A DNA stretch of 64,000 bases, from positions 76,624,215 through 76,688,214 of the forward strand of contig NC_065920.1 of NCBI RefSeq assembly GCF_024586455.1. The letters are read 5' to 3'. Source of the stretch: Bactrocera neohumeralis (taxonomy: Eukaryota > Arthropoda > Insecta > Diptera > Tephritidae). Shown one piece after another: positions 23,058 to 34,556 of this stretch. A model generated the notes under the pieces. It saw nothing but the letters and a program-made list of their open reading frames with translations. It did not search any database and was not told the origin of the DNA. The translations under genes were made by a program, and so were the position numbers. The first letter of the stretch is position 1. Every line of letters begins with the position of its first letter.

Positions 23058-24905
23058 AAACAAGTATGGAAGGGCTAAGTTCGGATGTAACCGAACATTT
23101 CATACTCTTGCAGCTTGCTAGAACCAAAACCGTGGAAATACCTTCGGGTGCATATTTTTGGCATTACACTATAGTATGTATGTATATTCAATATTATAAT
23201 ACTGTGCCCAAAAAATAAAATGATTGTATTTATTTTGAAAATTCTTTATTTATTCTTCCAAATCAATTTCATCCCCTTCAAAGTAATCCCCTCCCGATGC
23301 AATGCACTTATGCCAATGAATTTTCCAATCTTCGAAACACTGGTTGTAGTCACTTTCCGGGATGGCCTTCAGTTCCGTCTTCGCTGCGGCTTGAATCTCC
23401 TCTATCGTATAAAAACGGTGTCCCCGGAGCGGTCTTTTGAGCTTGGTGAACAGCCAGAAGTCGCACGGCGCCAGATCAGGTGAATACGGTGGTTGCGGAA
23501 CGATATGGGTTGAGTTTTTGGCGAAATGATCACGAATTACGAGGGCAGTATGGGATGGTGCATTATCGTGGTGTAAAAACCAAGAATTGCCTTTCCACAT
23601 TTCCGACCTTTTTAGGCGGATAGCGTTACGCAAACGACGCATAACATTCAAATAATATTCCTTGTTGACTGTTTGACCGGTTGGAAGGAAATCATAATGC
23701 ACAACACCACGATAATCGAAGAAAACAGTCAACATGACCTTGATTTTTGAGCGACTTTGGCGCGATTTTTTTGGTCTCGGCTCTCTTTTGGCACGATATT
23801 CGCCCGATTGATCGGTTGTTTCGGAGTCGTAAGCATAGATCCAAGTCTCATCGCCAGTTATAAAGCGTTTCATGACACCTAGGTAGTTCAATGTTTTCGG
23901 TACCAGTGGAGATTTGACGCGCACGAGGCCCAAAACATCCTTCAAAATGGTATTGGCTGAGCCTTTCGATATGCCAATCGACGGTTTTTCAACACCAAAT
24001 CTTTGATTTGTTGAACGTGAGCTTCGTCGGTTGAGGTTGATGGTCGCCCTGGACCTGAACCTGGATTTCTTATTTTTTGGGCACAGTAGTATATATCTTA
24101 CATATACATACATACAGTATGTAGCCAAATGGAAGCTTGAATATCTTGTATTAGGTATATGGGAGATGTACATGCGATATAAAGTCAGCGGGAAGTTCGA
24201 ACATCTTTATATTAGGTAAATGGGGTCTAAATGAATTATTGATCCGATCCAACCCATTTTTTATATACAATACTATTATTAAAAAAGGATTATCTCCAAA
24301 TTTCAGTTTTTCGGAAATAGCGGTCAAAATTTTTTCATTCTATGTGATATAAATAGACTGAAAAAATTTTTAAAATCAGACCAAAACATTTCAGTAATTT
24401 TTGATCATAATGTGGACACCTCAAAAGCAATATTCATGGCAATTTTATCTGGATACATTGCTGGGTTTTAGATTTGTATACTGGAAAGTGAAGGAATCAT
24501 ATAGAACTTGAAGTGTTATATAGGAAGTAAAGGTGGCTTTCGCTTGGTTTCGCCCATTTTTGCACCGTGTCATAACGTCCACTTTTTAAAGATTTCAAAT
24601 CTCTCAAAAAAATTTAAGTTTTGTGTGTTGATTTGGAACTTAGTCATATCTCTTTATAGGTTTTCGATTAATAGCGTTTTCTGGGAGTGGCAATGAACCG
24701 ATCACACCCATCTGCACATCCTATCCTCCATAGATGCCAAGAAATATGTGTACCAATTTCCATCAAGATAACTCAATTTTTCCTCAAGATATCGCTTGCA
24801 CGGCCAGACGCAAACTGGGATTTCGACTCGTCTCGTCAACTTCATTATTTATATATACATATTAAACCTTATACCTAACGCTATTATTTTTAGGTAATAC
24901 AAACA
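23058..24905 (+). repeat. Dispersed repeat 'Q' (GGCTAAGTTCGG family), split by a mariner
   Basis: Head at 23062: AAGTATGGAAGGGCTAAGTT, then GTAACCGAACATTTCATACTC. Body after the mariner: ATATTAGGTAAATGGG-type lines, and the tail ATACCTAACGCTATTATTTT then TAGGTAATACAAACAACC at 24890-24908. A second copy lies at 28440-29340. Head, body and tail in this order are from recollection of a repeat common in fly introns; no coding capacity is seen. Confidence 0.6.
23202..24086 (-). mobile_element. Internally deleted mariner, DD34D transposase with N-terminus lost
   Basis: Exact 17-bp terminal repeats CTGTGCCCAAAAAATAA at 23202-23218 and its reverse complement at 24070-24086, each next to TA (23200-23201, 24087-24088). 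The minus strand is open without a stop from the right terminal repeat to 23250 (about 279 codons). All three catalytic residues are present: TGDETWIYAYD, HHDNAPSHT and LAPCDFWLF, with 34 residues between the last two Asp. The paired helix-turn-helix region (about 70 residues) is missing, and about 20 residues are lost between NYLG and VMKRF. The intact catalytic frame and identical ends suggest the youngest mariner here. It sits inside repeat Q. Confidence 0.93.
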
Positions 24906-25031
24906 ACCGGGATTTCGCCTAAATTTTGGTTGTTTTTTTTCTGCGAAAATCCAGTACATCATTGTATGGAAAATTTTGTACAGGATATGGAGAAAAAAAT
25001 TTATAATGATCTGATTACTTACCTAAACCAC

Positions 25032-25140
25032 TTCTTTTTCTTCTTTATTGGCGTAGACCGCTTACGAAGTCAAAGCCGAGTTAACAACAGCGCGCCAGTC
25101 GTTCTTCCTTTTCGCTGTTTGGCGCCAATTGGAGATTCCA
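25032..25140 (+). repeat. Short dispersed repeat (TTATTGGCGTAG..CGCTTACG)
   Basis: Contains TTCTTTATTGGCGTAG, CGCTTACGAAG, GCCGAGTTAACAACAGCGCG and TTTGGCGCCAATTGGAGATT. I recognise this as a highly repeated insect sequence of uncertain class, possibly a SINE or a LINE tail. A 35-bp scrap in the opposite orientation is at 5981-6015. Confidence 0.5.
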
Positions 25141-25282
25141 AGTGTATTTTTTTTCCACATTTCCGCCAGCTATTTTCTTTAAAGAGCTTGACCACAATCT
25201 GCTGTTGACAGCTTTTCCTTACTGCCATGTGACGCATACTTGTTGAAACTCATCAGCTGATTCGAAAAAAATTTAGTTGACG

Positions 25283-27242
25283 GTTTCAAAAAATCGAGTT
25301 TTTTTAATGCCTTATTAAATTCTACAACACCTCTAGAATATTGTCCTAAATTTTCAAGTTGGTCCAAGTAATATGTACAAGGTCAGTCACAAAAAAACAG
25401 AATTTTTTAAATATAACTGTTTCTGGTGGCGCCACCTATTGGTGGTTATATGAAATATAAAGCTTGATCTCTTGTTGACATTTCGTAAATATTTTAAGAC
25501 AATTGGATAACTACAATCGATGTTATCGATCAAAAAGTGACAGCAGCTTTTGGTCATCGGTCGTAAAATGCAAAGAGCAAATATTAAATTTTGTTTTAAA
25601 CTTGGGAAAACGTTTACTGAAACATTTCAAATGATGAAAAAAGTTTATGGTGATCAGTGCCTATCCCGTAGTAATGTGCATGAGTGGTTTAAGCGATTCC
25701 AAGAAGGTCGTGAGGACCTCTGTGACGATCAGAAGTCGGGCCGGCCAAAATCAGTGATTACCCAAAACAATATTGAAAAGTGCAGGAATTAATTAAGAAT
25801 GAGCCCAAATCTTCTTTACGTTACATGGAAATGGAGTTAAATATCACCGAAGACTCCATTCATCGCATTTTGATAGATAAATTAAGTCTACGGAAGGTGT
25901 GCTCCAAGTTTGTTCCGCACAAATTGACTGAAGAGCAAAAATTGCTACGAATCCAACATTGTAAGTATTTGATTAAGGAGTCGAGAACGGACATAAACTA
26001 CAAATATTCGATTGTGACTGGTGATGAAACGTGGTGCTTTCAATATGATCCCGAAACCAAACGTCAAAGTGCCGAATGGAAGCATCCAGACGAGCTATCA
26101 CCGAAAAAAAGTCGTCTTCAGAAGTCAAAAATAAAGACAATGCTGATTTGTTTTTACGATTCCGAGGGTATTGTACACCGAGAGTTCGTCCACCAAACGG
26201 CCAAACGATTAATGCTGTGTTTTACCTTGGTGTTATGAAGCGTCTTTTGTCACGCATTCGTCGTGCTCGACCACAATACCGTAAGGCAGGGTCCTGGCGC
26301 CTGTTGTCACTGATTTTTTGACAAAAAACTCGATATTAACCATTAATCACTCACCCTACTCACCTCATCTGGCACCCTGTGATTTTTACCTATTTGGAAA
26401 ACTTCATTTGCCCATGAAAGGACACTGGTTTCAGGACATTTCAGCTATCCAAAAGGCGACGACCGATATTCTCAAGAGCATTCCGAAAAATGACCTTAAA
26501 CACTCATTTGAAGTGCTAATTGACCGGGCAAAACGCTGTAACGAAGCACAAGGAAACTACTTTGAATAAAAAAATATAACTTTTGAAAAATATTAAATTT
26601 CTGTTTTTTTTTTAACAGTCCTGTTACGTTTGCAACAGACCTTGTAGTTTCGGAGATACAGCCTTTAGAACTTGTGCGCTATAAGCTAGGAAGGCTAAGT
26701 GCTCCATCTTTAAAAGCGTTTTTCTCAAAACTGTGTTTTTGAAGGCGGTTGGCAAGATTTCTCGAGAGCTACTAAACCGATATTCATTAAATTGTACACA
26801 GATCTTTGAGAAAAAATTCTTAAAGACTTGGACGAGTGATTTTTTTCGATTACATCCATTTGAAAAAAAAATGTTGCGAAATTTTCACTGAAATTTCTAT
26901 TTTTTGTGTATAAATGTCTGCCAAAAATCCAATTTTCAGTTTTTTTTTCGTCCAACTTTAAAGTTAAAGTTTTAACTAAAACACGTATTTTTCCACTTTA
27001 AATGATCCTGTAAGGAGTTATCCTGCCAACACGGGCCCATCTTTTTTCCGAGGGGTCGCCGGAAATGGCGTCGCAATGGCCGAGTTTAAAATATTTTTTC
27101 CAAAAATCTCAGAATTTCTTTATTATTAGTGTAAGTTTGTAACAATAAAAATTCTAATGAAATATTTCATTTTTTTTATGAGAAAAAATATTTTGAAAAA
27201 ATTCTGTTTTTTTTACCCTAGGAAATCCAACTAACCTCTTAA
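25283..27242 (-). repeat. Right inverted arm of the TTAA element (split by a mariner)
   Basis: Inverted partner of 22402-23057: 26645-27242 is the outer part and 25283-25377 the inner part. Joining them across the mariner restores the alignment with the left arm. Confidence 0.85.
25378..26644 (+). mobile_element. Mariner element, transposase broken
   Basis: 1267 bp between TA at 25376-25377 and TA at 26645-26646. Termini CAAGGTCAGTCACAAA and, read inward from the right, CAAGGTCTGTTGCAAA. The transposase starts with ATG at 25568 (MQRANIKFCFKLGKT; helix-turn-helix with WFKRFQEGRE near 25685), shifts frame near 25782, and continues IHRILIDKLSLRKVCS, WCFQYDPETKRQSAEW with TGDETW intact, shifts again near 26200, then GVMKRLLSRIRRARPQYR. 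The HDNAPxH block with the second catalytic Asp is deleted near 26295. The third Asp survives in LAPCDFYLF; the frame ends at 26569 (CNEAQGNYFE). Inactive. Confidence 0.93.
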
Positions 27243-27559
27243 GTTTCATCTATGGGGAAGGTTGAGGTTATTGCAGCAGTGAAAGAACTTTACTTTGAGC
27301 GTCGTCGTAAAATATGTAGAAATATTCCCAAGCTCGCCTTTGTTAGAACTCTATATTTAGTAAATTCTTTGGTTTCTGCCTGTCTTCTGTTATATATTAT
27401 TTATTTGGGTTTTCCCAGAACTCCTCCAAACCAAAGATTTTTGATCGAACTCAATGTCTTCTAAATATTTTGTCTGGTGGTGGCTTCGGTTTCGAAGGTC
27501 AGTTCTGTGGTCGATTAATGAGCTATGAAAGGCTAAATAAAATGATAAGAAAAGAAATA
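27243..27559. other. Gene-free stretch
   Basis: A 70-codon plus-strand frame at 27252-27464 is not recognised and has no splice or start support. Confidence 0.4.
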
Positions 27560-28260
27560 GCAGCGTTCAAATACATTGACCTAGGCAAATGAAAATGAAA
27601 ACATTATAATTAATATATTTGGCATAAAGTCTGTTTGTGTAACGAAAATATGAGTTTTGAATGCATCCAACCACCTCTTTAGGTCTCGAAAGACATTGAC
27701 CTCTTAAATTATATTTTTTCATACGGAAATAAAAAGGAGTCAATTGGTGGTTGGTTTTCCTCATTTCTTGAAATTTAACTGGCAAAACAATAGTTATATA
27801 CCACTCAGAATTCACTGTTCTGCGTTGATCTAGTGCTATGGTTGCGACTTGTCCAGTTTTTCCAAAAGGCAACCCACACAGATGACTGCTGTTTACTTCC
27901 GGACCTGTCACGATGTCATAGACTTATTTCGAAGCACCGTTAACGTATTCATTTAAAATTTCTCTCGACACGAGCGTTTTTGTGAAATTGACAAATTGTT
28001 TGGGTTCCAACGAGAAAAAAAATTCTAGAAAGAAATGTTCAAGCAATATGGAATGTATGGCAGTCCCACTAATATAATACGATATGTCACAAGACGATCT
28101 TGCAATATCAGTTTGCGCACAAAATCAATAGTTTCTGGAACCACACCCGATTTTGGACGATCTTATTAAAGTTCGTCTTGATACTTGATGAAGCTTCATC
28201 CCTTGATGAGTTAATCTAGGTCGAAAATAACAAATGTTCACGATTTAATTCCATTTTTGG
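27560..28260 (-). mobile_element. Mariner-like transposase relic with internal deletions
   Basis: Minus strand from 28255: MELNREHLLF, then RPKSGVVPETIDFVRKLILQ and DRLVTYRI near 28155-28075, a WNPNNLSISQK-like block near 28000 (SRWIPHNLT in relatives), IVTG near 27913, then FGKTGQVATIALDQRRTVN and SEWYITIVLPVKFQEMRKTN at 27872-27750. The HHDNASSH block is missing; LRGQCLSRPKEVVG (relatives LRGQRFSTPEEAV) follows near 27690. The first Asp block is also truncated. This is a different mariner lineage from the others in the window. Confidence 0.8.
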
Positions 28261-28439
28261 GTAGAGAAGAATATTTTAAGTGAAAATATCCAAATTTACG
28301 ATCAAGTTGTGAGTTGCCAGATTAAAACACTAGTGTTGCAAAATCCCGAAATGGCAACCTAGCAATTGAAACGATTCTATTAAATATAGGCAATAAAAGA
28401 CTCACTGTTAATATGGCGAAACCCTCTCTCACATTTTGA

Positions 28440-29340
28440 CTATTATATAGGTAGGAAAGTCAACCGAGGCTTCGAAAGTCTTTATATTAGGTATATGTGA
28501 GTTACGGGAAGTATTTTGATACAAGGACACATAACTATCGGAAAAAGTATATGTCTAAATTTCAATAACATAATATCTAAAAGTTTTAGGACTGAAAAAG
28601 TTGTTGTCCAATTTCGACTGTTTTTAAACGTGATATAGCCCATATTATAGGCAGTACTTGAGCAACATTTTTTTTGTAAACTGAAAAGTAAAACAATTTT
28701 TTATAATTTAAATTTGTGATAAATGAAGATTGCGGGTTTGTAGCTTGCACAGCAGGTGATATACAGACCTTTACCCGGAATACAACCCGTCTCATCAAAC
28801 TATTATTTCTTAGTTATATATATATATATATGGAATAACTCGAAATCTATCTCCTATAGTTTTAAGTATTACAAACAACCTTTAGTGAAGCAAAACTGTT
28901 ATATTCTTTGTGGGCGTGGTCCCGTCCTCTAATAAATTTAATGTAGATATCTCCTAAATTACTAAAGCTACCAACCAGATTTGCTAAGCGCAAATGTTAA
29001 GAACTACCGACTTCGAAAATGGATGAAATCGGAAGATAACACCGCTCACTCTCCATATAACGGTACTGTTCAAAACTACTAAAAGCGCGATAAATCCATA
29101 ACTAATTACGCCAGAGACATTAAATTTTACCTCCGAAATGGTATGAGAGCGCTTTACGGGAGCCGGTGTGAAAATTGGACGATGGGCGTGGTACCACCCA
29201 CTTTTTTGTGAAATCCCATATCTCGGGATTCGACTGACCAGTTTCGACCAAATTTAGTACTTCTAGCATTCTTCTTATGTTTTTATGTCACAGTATGAAA
29301 ATGAGCGAAATCGGACTGCCAAAACGTCTTCTTTCCATAT
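28440..29340 (+). repeat. Dispersed repeat 'Q', second copy
   Basis: Contains TATATTAGGTATATGTGAG, TTTAAGTATTACAAACAACC (compare 24890-24908), ACTGTTATATTCTTTGTGGG, GGGCGTGGTACCACCCACTT and ATATCTCGGGATTCGACTGA. A (TA)n run lies at 28814-28831. The copy ends at the mariner at 29342. Confidence 0.55.
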
Positions 29341-29341
29341 G

Positions 29342-30149
29342 AAGGGTTTGTCCGGAAAGTAATAGGACTGAGTCGATTTAAAAAAATGTATTGAACCAAT
29401 CGTTACAATTCTTTAAAAACTTTTAAAATAGGCTCCTTTCTGCAGCCAGCGCGATTTCCAAGCATTGAAGGCGCCACAGAAGGCATTTTCCGGAATATCC
29501 TTGAGAGCCGAGGTGCATGCTGCTTGGATTCCCTCTGCCGTCTCAAAATGTTTGCCTTTCATCGGCCTTTACAGGCAAGTCCGAGTTGTCACATCTGGGC
29601 TGTAGAGCGACTGCGTTGCGATGCCGGTTTTGGTTAGGAAGCTGTTCACAAGAAAAGTGGCGTGAGCGGGCGTTGTCGTGTTCCAACTTCCAAGCGATGT
29701 CTTGTCCGATTGCCGGACTTCGTTTGAGTCTCCTGAAGACATCCACGTAAAACTTGGCGTTGACGGTTTGTTCAGGAAAAACAAATTCATGGTAGACGAT
29801 GCCTTCGTTGTCAAAAACAGTGAGCATCGTTTTCACTTTAGTTTTGCTCATTTTTCCCTTTTTTGGGCGAGGAGATGTATGCCACTCGGAAGATTGCCTC
29901 TTTGTCTCGGGATCATACTCAAAGATCCATGACTCATCGCCTGTGATACTCTGCATTTTCGGCTTGCACCACTCACACAAACACTTCGCGCGAAAACGTT
30001 TGTCCTGACTCTCCAGGTGGTCGGAGACAACTGACCAGCCTCGTATGTTAGCTAGGAACGCCCTCTACCGAATGAAGTCGGTGCACGCAGCCCCGAAGTA
30101 AAGTCGCGGCGGAAGAAAATCAGTTCTGTCACTTTCCGGCCAAACCCTG
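29342..30149 (-). mobile_element. Mariner element, shortened, broken transposase
   Basis: Terminal repeats AGGGTTTGTCCGGAAAGTAA at 29343-29362 and, read inward from 30148, AGGGTTTGGCCGGAAAGTGA. TA follows on the right (30150-30151); the left flank is degenerate. Minus strand: CEWCKPKMQSITGDESWIFE (first Asp) near 29975-29910, DPETKRQSSEWHTS, KVKTMLTVF, a one-residue loss, GIVYHEFVFPEQTVNAKFY, and EHDNARS (second Asp) near 29655. A frameshift then gives LVNSFLTKTGIAT and YSPDVTT, and the third Asp block is lost before ALKDIPENAF near 29490. About 0.8 kb: the N-terminal half is missing. Confidence 0.88.
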
Positions 30150-31054
30150 TACATGTTTTCGGAGTCCTTTTTAATTTAATAATGTTACAAAATTCGTTAT
30201 AATGACTATTCTCCTGGTACGACTTCGTTACTCCATCTCTAAATAAAGCAAATAGATTAGGTGATTTTCTTACACATCAGCAACTATGTATATGTATGAA
30301 ATATATAGTGAACTGTGGGAAAAATATTTTTAAACTGTATGATGAAGTACTCTAGAGAAATGTTTCAAGGAAGTTTGACTGAGATAACTTAGTTTTTGGT
30401 TTAGTTAGTATATCATTTTATAGTATTTTGTTGGTATGGTAATGGCTTGATTTGGTCCATCCGCAACACCAACCTTTTCAGAGCGTCAAGGAACACGTGT
30501 GCAAAGTTTCAGCAAGATGGAGATTTTATGTGGAACCAAATTGAACACAGCGTGCGAAATTTGATTGAAATTAATTCAGCAAACAGCGTGACATGACATT
30601 TGTTTTATGAAGGTAATTTAATTTCTATATTAATTATTCGCATTTTTAAATTTTTAAATAGATATTTTATTTTTGAGTTTCTGGTTTCTTAGATGTAGGC
30701 TCTCAGTTCAATGAGCTCAAATATTTTATCCATAAACCAGGTTTTTTGAAATAAACTCATGATCCGAACACTATAACATACATTTTTTGAATGTTCTGTA
30801 TACACAGATATAATTTTTAATCTGATCAAATATCGATTTTTGGCAGGCAAAAATGACTGGTAATATTTAACAAGTTTTAATGTTGTCATTTTGTTACTTT
30901 TGGATTTTTTTCTTGACCAATCGCTCATTGTAAGGACAATATCTTTTAGAGAGAGTTTTTTTCTGGAGTAACTTTGATTTAGCGCCTTCGGAGATCACAC
31001 GGAACAGAAATGCCTCAAAAGTTTTACCTTGTTAGCATACTAAAGACTCGTTAC
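30150..31054. other. Gene-free AT-rich stretch
   Basis: Nothing recognised. Confidence 0.5.
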
Positions 31055-31260
31055 AAGAACTTGGCTCCGATTGTTCAGTTTGTATGGCAGTTGTATGCTA
31101 CAGTTATCCGATCTGACTTTCTTCGTTCGCGTACCTACAGACAGACGGATGTGGCTACACCGACTCAGCTCGTCACGCTGATCATTTAGATTTGCACTCG
31201 TGGCCACGCAAACCTTACCACTATACTTTCTTAAATTTTTTTTCGGACTTTTTCGTTCGT
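31055..31260 (-). repeat. Dispersed repeat 'P', head fragment
   Basis: Minus orientation: AGTTTGTATGGCAG at 31076 and the AGACAGACGGATGTGGCTAC and GACTCAGCTCGTCACGCTGA tracts at 31140-31185 are the reverse complement of the family head seen at 8410-8480 and 36650-36710. Confidence 0.7.
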
Positions 31261-32100
31261 TCGGGATTTTCTTCAATTTTGCTTTTGTTTTATGTTTTTA
31301 GTAAGCTTAAGTAAACTAATATCGGTGTTCTGCTTGAGACGATTGTCTCATGTCTCTAATTGTCGCAATTATGTATATGATCCAATTATTATTATAGTTT
31401 TTAATTTTTTACGTTTAATGAGTAAAACACAAATTAGCTTTTCTGTGCTTATACAAAAGCGGCCGATTTTGTTGTTTTTAAAGTGACACAACTACTAAAC
31501 TTCGTGTTTCAATTAAATAAAGTTAAATATAAATTTCAAATAGAGTGTTAATGAAATTAAATTAAAAAAATAAAAAAATATAATTTTTTCATCGCATATC
31601 AGTCTCTTACATTTCGAGCTAATTTTGCAAAGTTCACTAACTTTCAAATGATTTTGTCTATAGCTGAATGTGTTTTGTTTTTAATTTTTAATATTTTTGA
31701 TTTAAAACATGTCATTAACTTATTTCTAAATAAAATATTTCTATACCGCCAAAAGTACCGCTATAAAATGTAGTCAAATATGCACCGTACTTGAAAATTT
31801 TGAGTGGTAAGATTTGGTTTTGGCCACAAGTGTACATATATACATTTTATAGGGTCTCCGACGTTTCCTTTTGGGTATTACAAACATCGTTGCAAACATA
31901 ATATAACCTGTTCAGGTCAAAATTTGAATTATGTTTTTTTTTTTAAATTTCCGAAAATCGCTTTGTTTAGTCTAGCGTAGCCTTTAATTTAGGGCAACTG
32001 TTTAAAACTAGAACTTTCAATTTCATAACACTACTCCATACCAAACAACTTCGCTGAATTTGAAGATAAAACTGTTTTGCTCTACTGTCGCTATTACCCA
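31261..32100. other. Gene-free stretch with a repeat scrap
   Basis: AT-rich. 31845-31915 (TATAGGGTCTCCGACG ... AACCTGTTCAGG) is a further inverted piece of the extreme head of repeat P. Confidence 0.5.
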
Positions 32101-33400
32101 AAGCACTACAAACCTACAACAATATATATGTACATACTTACATACATACATTCGTACAAATGTACATACACGAACACAAGTGCCTACAAACACCAACAAC
32201 GGAAATGTACCAACGCACAAATGACGAATATGAATCGGAAGTTGAAGCTGTTGACAGCAACAGAAACACGAACGCCTTGCCTCTGCAACAGCATCCGTCG
32301 CTGTTAACTAACAGTGTTGTACAAATGCACAAAGTTTGCGCAAATTCTGTGCGCCTATTGTTGTTGTTATTGCTAGAAATCGTGGCTTTGCAATTGCCGG
32401 TTGTTGTTTTAGTTGTTGTTGGCACACTTCGTGCGCATTGCTTGTTTTGAACGATTTCATCGGCAACAGCAACAGCAAGAACGGCAACAACAGCAGCAAC
32501 ATCCACAGCAGCTGTTTGCTCTGCAAGCGCTGCAGCATCCTCCGCAGTTGGCGTACGTTCAGTGCTTCAGTACCAATTCGGACGTCAGAGCAAACGGTAA
32601 TCGGTCGGTAAATAAATAAAGTGAATTTTTCTTTACACATTTCAAGGAGTTGAAAGTGAAAACTCTGTGTTGCACGTGTAAATACAATTCGGCGTAAATT
32701 TAAATAAATGCAAATATTAAACATTGAATTTTTGCTTGCTACAGTGGCGTGTAAAATAAAAATATAAAAGTGTTGTGAACACACGAGCTAAACTATTTGT
32801 GCCGTTGTTGGTGTTCGGCAAATAAATGTAGCGGCATATATTCGCTGCTGAAGTTTAGTTAAATTTCGTTAGCAGCAATATACATTAATTTAAAATTAAA
32901 AAAATAAAATTAAAAAATTAAACTATAATAAGTGTCCGCTCACTAAATAGCAAAAGAAGTTGTACGAAAATTTTTTCGTGAAGTGTCGCACTTGCTTAGA
33001 AGTGCCAGCGCAAAGGGGCGTCAAGTCATTCGCGTCGCTGCGCTTCAACGATTCCTTCGCAGTCGTAGTGCGCTTGTGTGGGCGTCGTGCATGTTGATAC
33101 GCGTGCATGCGTGCGGCGCTTTGTATTTTCGCGCATTTTCTCCTTTGCCAAACTGTTGATTGTGATTTGTCATGATTTTGTATGTACATTCGCGTCGCGT
33201 TTGATACACTGGGAGGTGTGTTAGAAAATTTCGTGTGTCACTGCTGTTATTATTTTCAATTTAAACTCGGCCTATTTGAGATTTTGGTGGCTCGTTGGCA
33301 TTTCGCTTATTTTTGCTTGAATAAAGTGTGCTTTTTTACAACAATAAATGCGCAAGTCATTCGGCGAATTAAGTGAATAAAGTAAAGTGATAACAAAAGA
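32101..33400. promoter_or_regulatory. GC-richer, element-free region, leader-like
   Basis: CAG/CAA-rich tract at 32464-32520 (polyGln in one frame), inner AGTGCTTCAGTACC near 32560, then AT-rich leader-like sequence and a second GC-richer block at 32990-33120. Frames on both strands (up to 158 codons on minus) are Leu/Gln/Asn-rich and cross the simple tract, so none is called. It could be the upstream exon and promoter of a gene, strand unknown. Confidence 0.3.
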
Positions 33401-33627
33401 CGTAAGGATTTCTAATATTTTATGGTAAGCTGCAGGGATGATACATGAAATAAGAATTTTTAAATGTGTATAAATAATATAGATGATGTATGTACATCTG
33501 TATGTCATGTATGTATGTACTGGAAAAAAAAATATTCTATATTAATTTTTATATAAACATAAAATATGTTGCTATAAAAAAATAATAATAACATACTTAT
33601 TTTCATCAAAAAACAAGAAACCACTTA

Positions 33628-33960
33628 ATTTTGATCGGTCAGTTTGTATGACAGCTATATGATATAGTGGTCCGATCTGAAATATTTTTTCGGAGATTGT
33701 ATAGTTGCCTCGAAAAATTATGCAGGCAAAATTTCGTGAATATATCTTGCCGAATAAAAAAGGTTTCCCTACAATAACTTATTTTGATCGAACAGTTTAG
33801 TGGTCCGATCTGAACAATTTGTTCGGATATTGAGCATAGCCTTTGACAATATCTTGTGCGCAATGCTGTGAAGATATCTTGTTAAATAAAAATAATTTCC
33901 ATACAAGGACTTAATTTAGATCGATCAGATCAGTTTGTTTGTCAGCTACTTGTATATATG
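33628..33960 (-). repeat. Dispersed repeat 'P', two internal units
   Basis: Reverse-complement units: GATCGGTCAGTTTGTATGAC, GTGGTCCGATCTGAA (twice), TTCGTGAATATATCTTG, and CCATACAAGGACTTAATTTA at 33899. Confidence 0.8.
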
Positions 33961-34556
33961 TATATGTATGTACGCTTTAAATAGAAAAGGACGTGTGCTA
34001 AACATCGCCGATCGTATAAGTATGTACATATATAGAGGTGGCTATGGAAAAAATAAACAAAAAAGTTGAATATAGACAAAGTTCAAAGCTCATGAAATTT
34101 CGTTCAAACAAAGTTTTTAAAATTAATTTAGTACAATTTCGATATCGTCTTTCTCTCACTTTACCGTTGTCCACATTTTTGCTGAGCACCCTCTTCATAC
34201 TTAGCGAATTACTCGATTCAATGCGAAAATATTTCCGGAATCAACAGTTATTATTTGTTTATAATAAAATCCAACTTTAGTGATAAGGCGCACGCTTACA
34301 ACATTGAATATAAATGTTCATACGTAAACAGAAAAGCTCAAGGTAATACGCTGATATTGTAGGAAATCGTTGGACTGACTGACTTGTTTGGAAAAAAAAG
34401 TTCAAATATAAGGGTGGCACTTAATGAAAGATTTTAAAAATAATAATTTTTTAAGAGTTGTTACTGACGCAGAGTGAGGTAATAAAAGAGTAGCCATTGA
34501 ATCAAGCGGTGCTACTTGTATAGATAGTTAAGACAGTATGAGATAAAAATTTTGAT
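33961..34556. other. Gene-free stretch
   Basis: Nothing recognised. Confidence 0.4.

Larger units (their letters stand above)
22402..27242. mobile_element. TTAA-flanked element with about 650-bp terminal inverted repeats, nested insertions inside
   Basis: TTAA at 22402-22405 and at 27239-27242 flank termini GGGGTTACATGGATTTCC (left) and, read inward from the right, GAGGTTAGTTGGATTTCC. The inverted match continues inward with about 85% identity by eye, including GGCAGGATAACTCCTTACAG, AAATACGTGTTTTAGTTAAA, CTCGAGAAATCTTGCCAACC, AAAAACGCTTTTAAAG and GGCTGTATCTCCGAAACTAC. The left arm is 22402-23057; the right arm is 25283-27242, interrupted by a mariner. No transposase of its own is visible, so it is probably non-autonomous. 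The TTAA duplication recalls piggyBac, but the ends are not the usual CCY. Superfamily unresolved. Confidence 0.85.

Noticed and set aside
32138..32784. Leu-rich and Gln-rich frames of up to 158 codons
   Set aside because: They cross a CAG/CAA and GTT-type simple tract and appear on both strands; no homology recognised.
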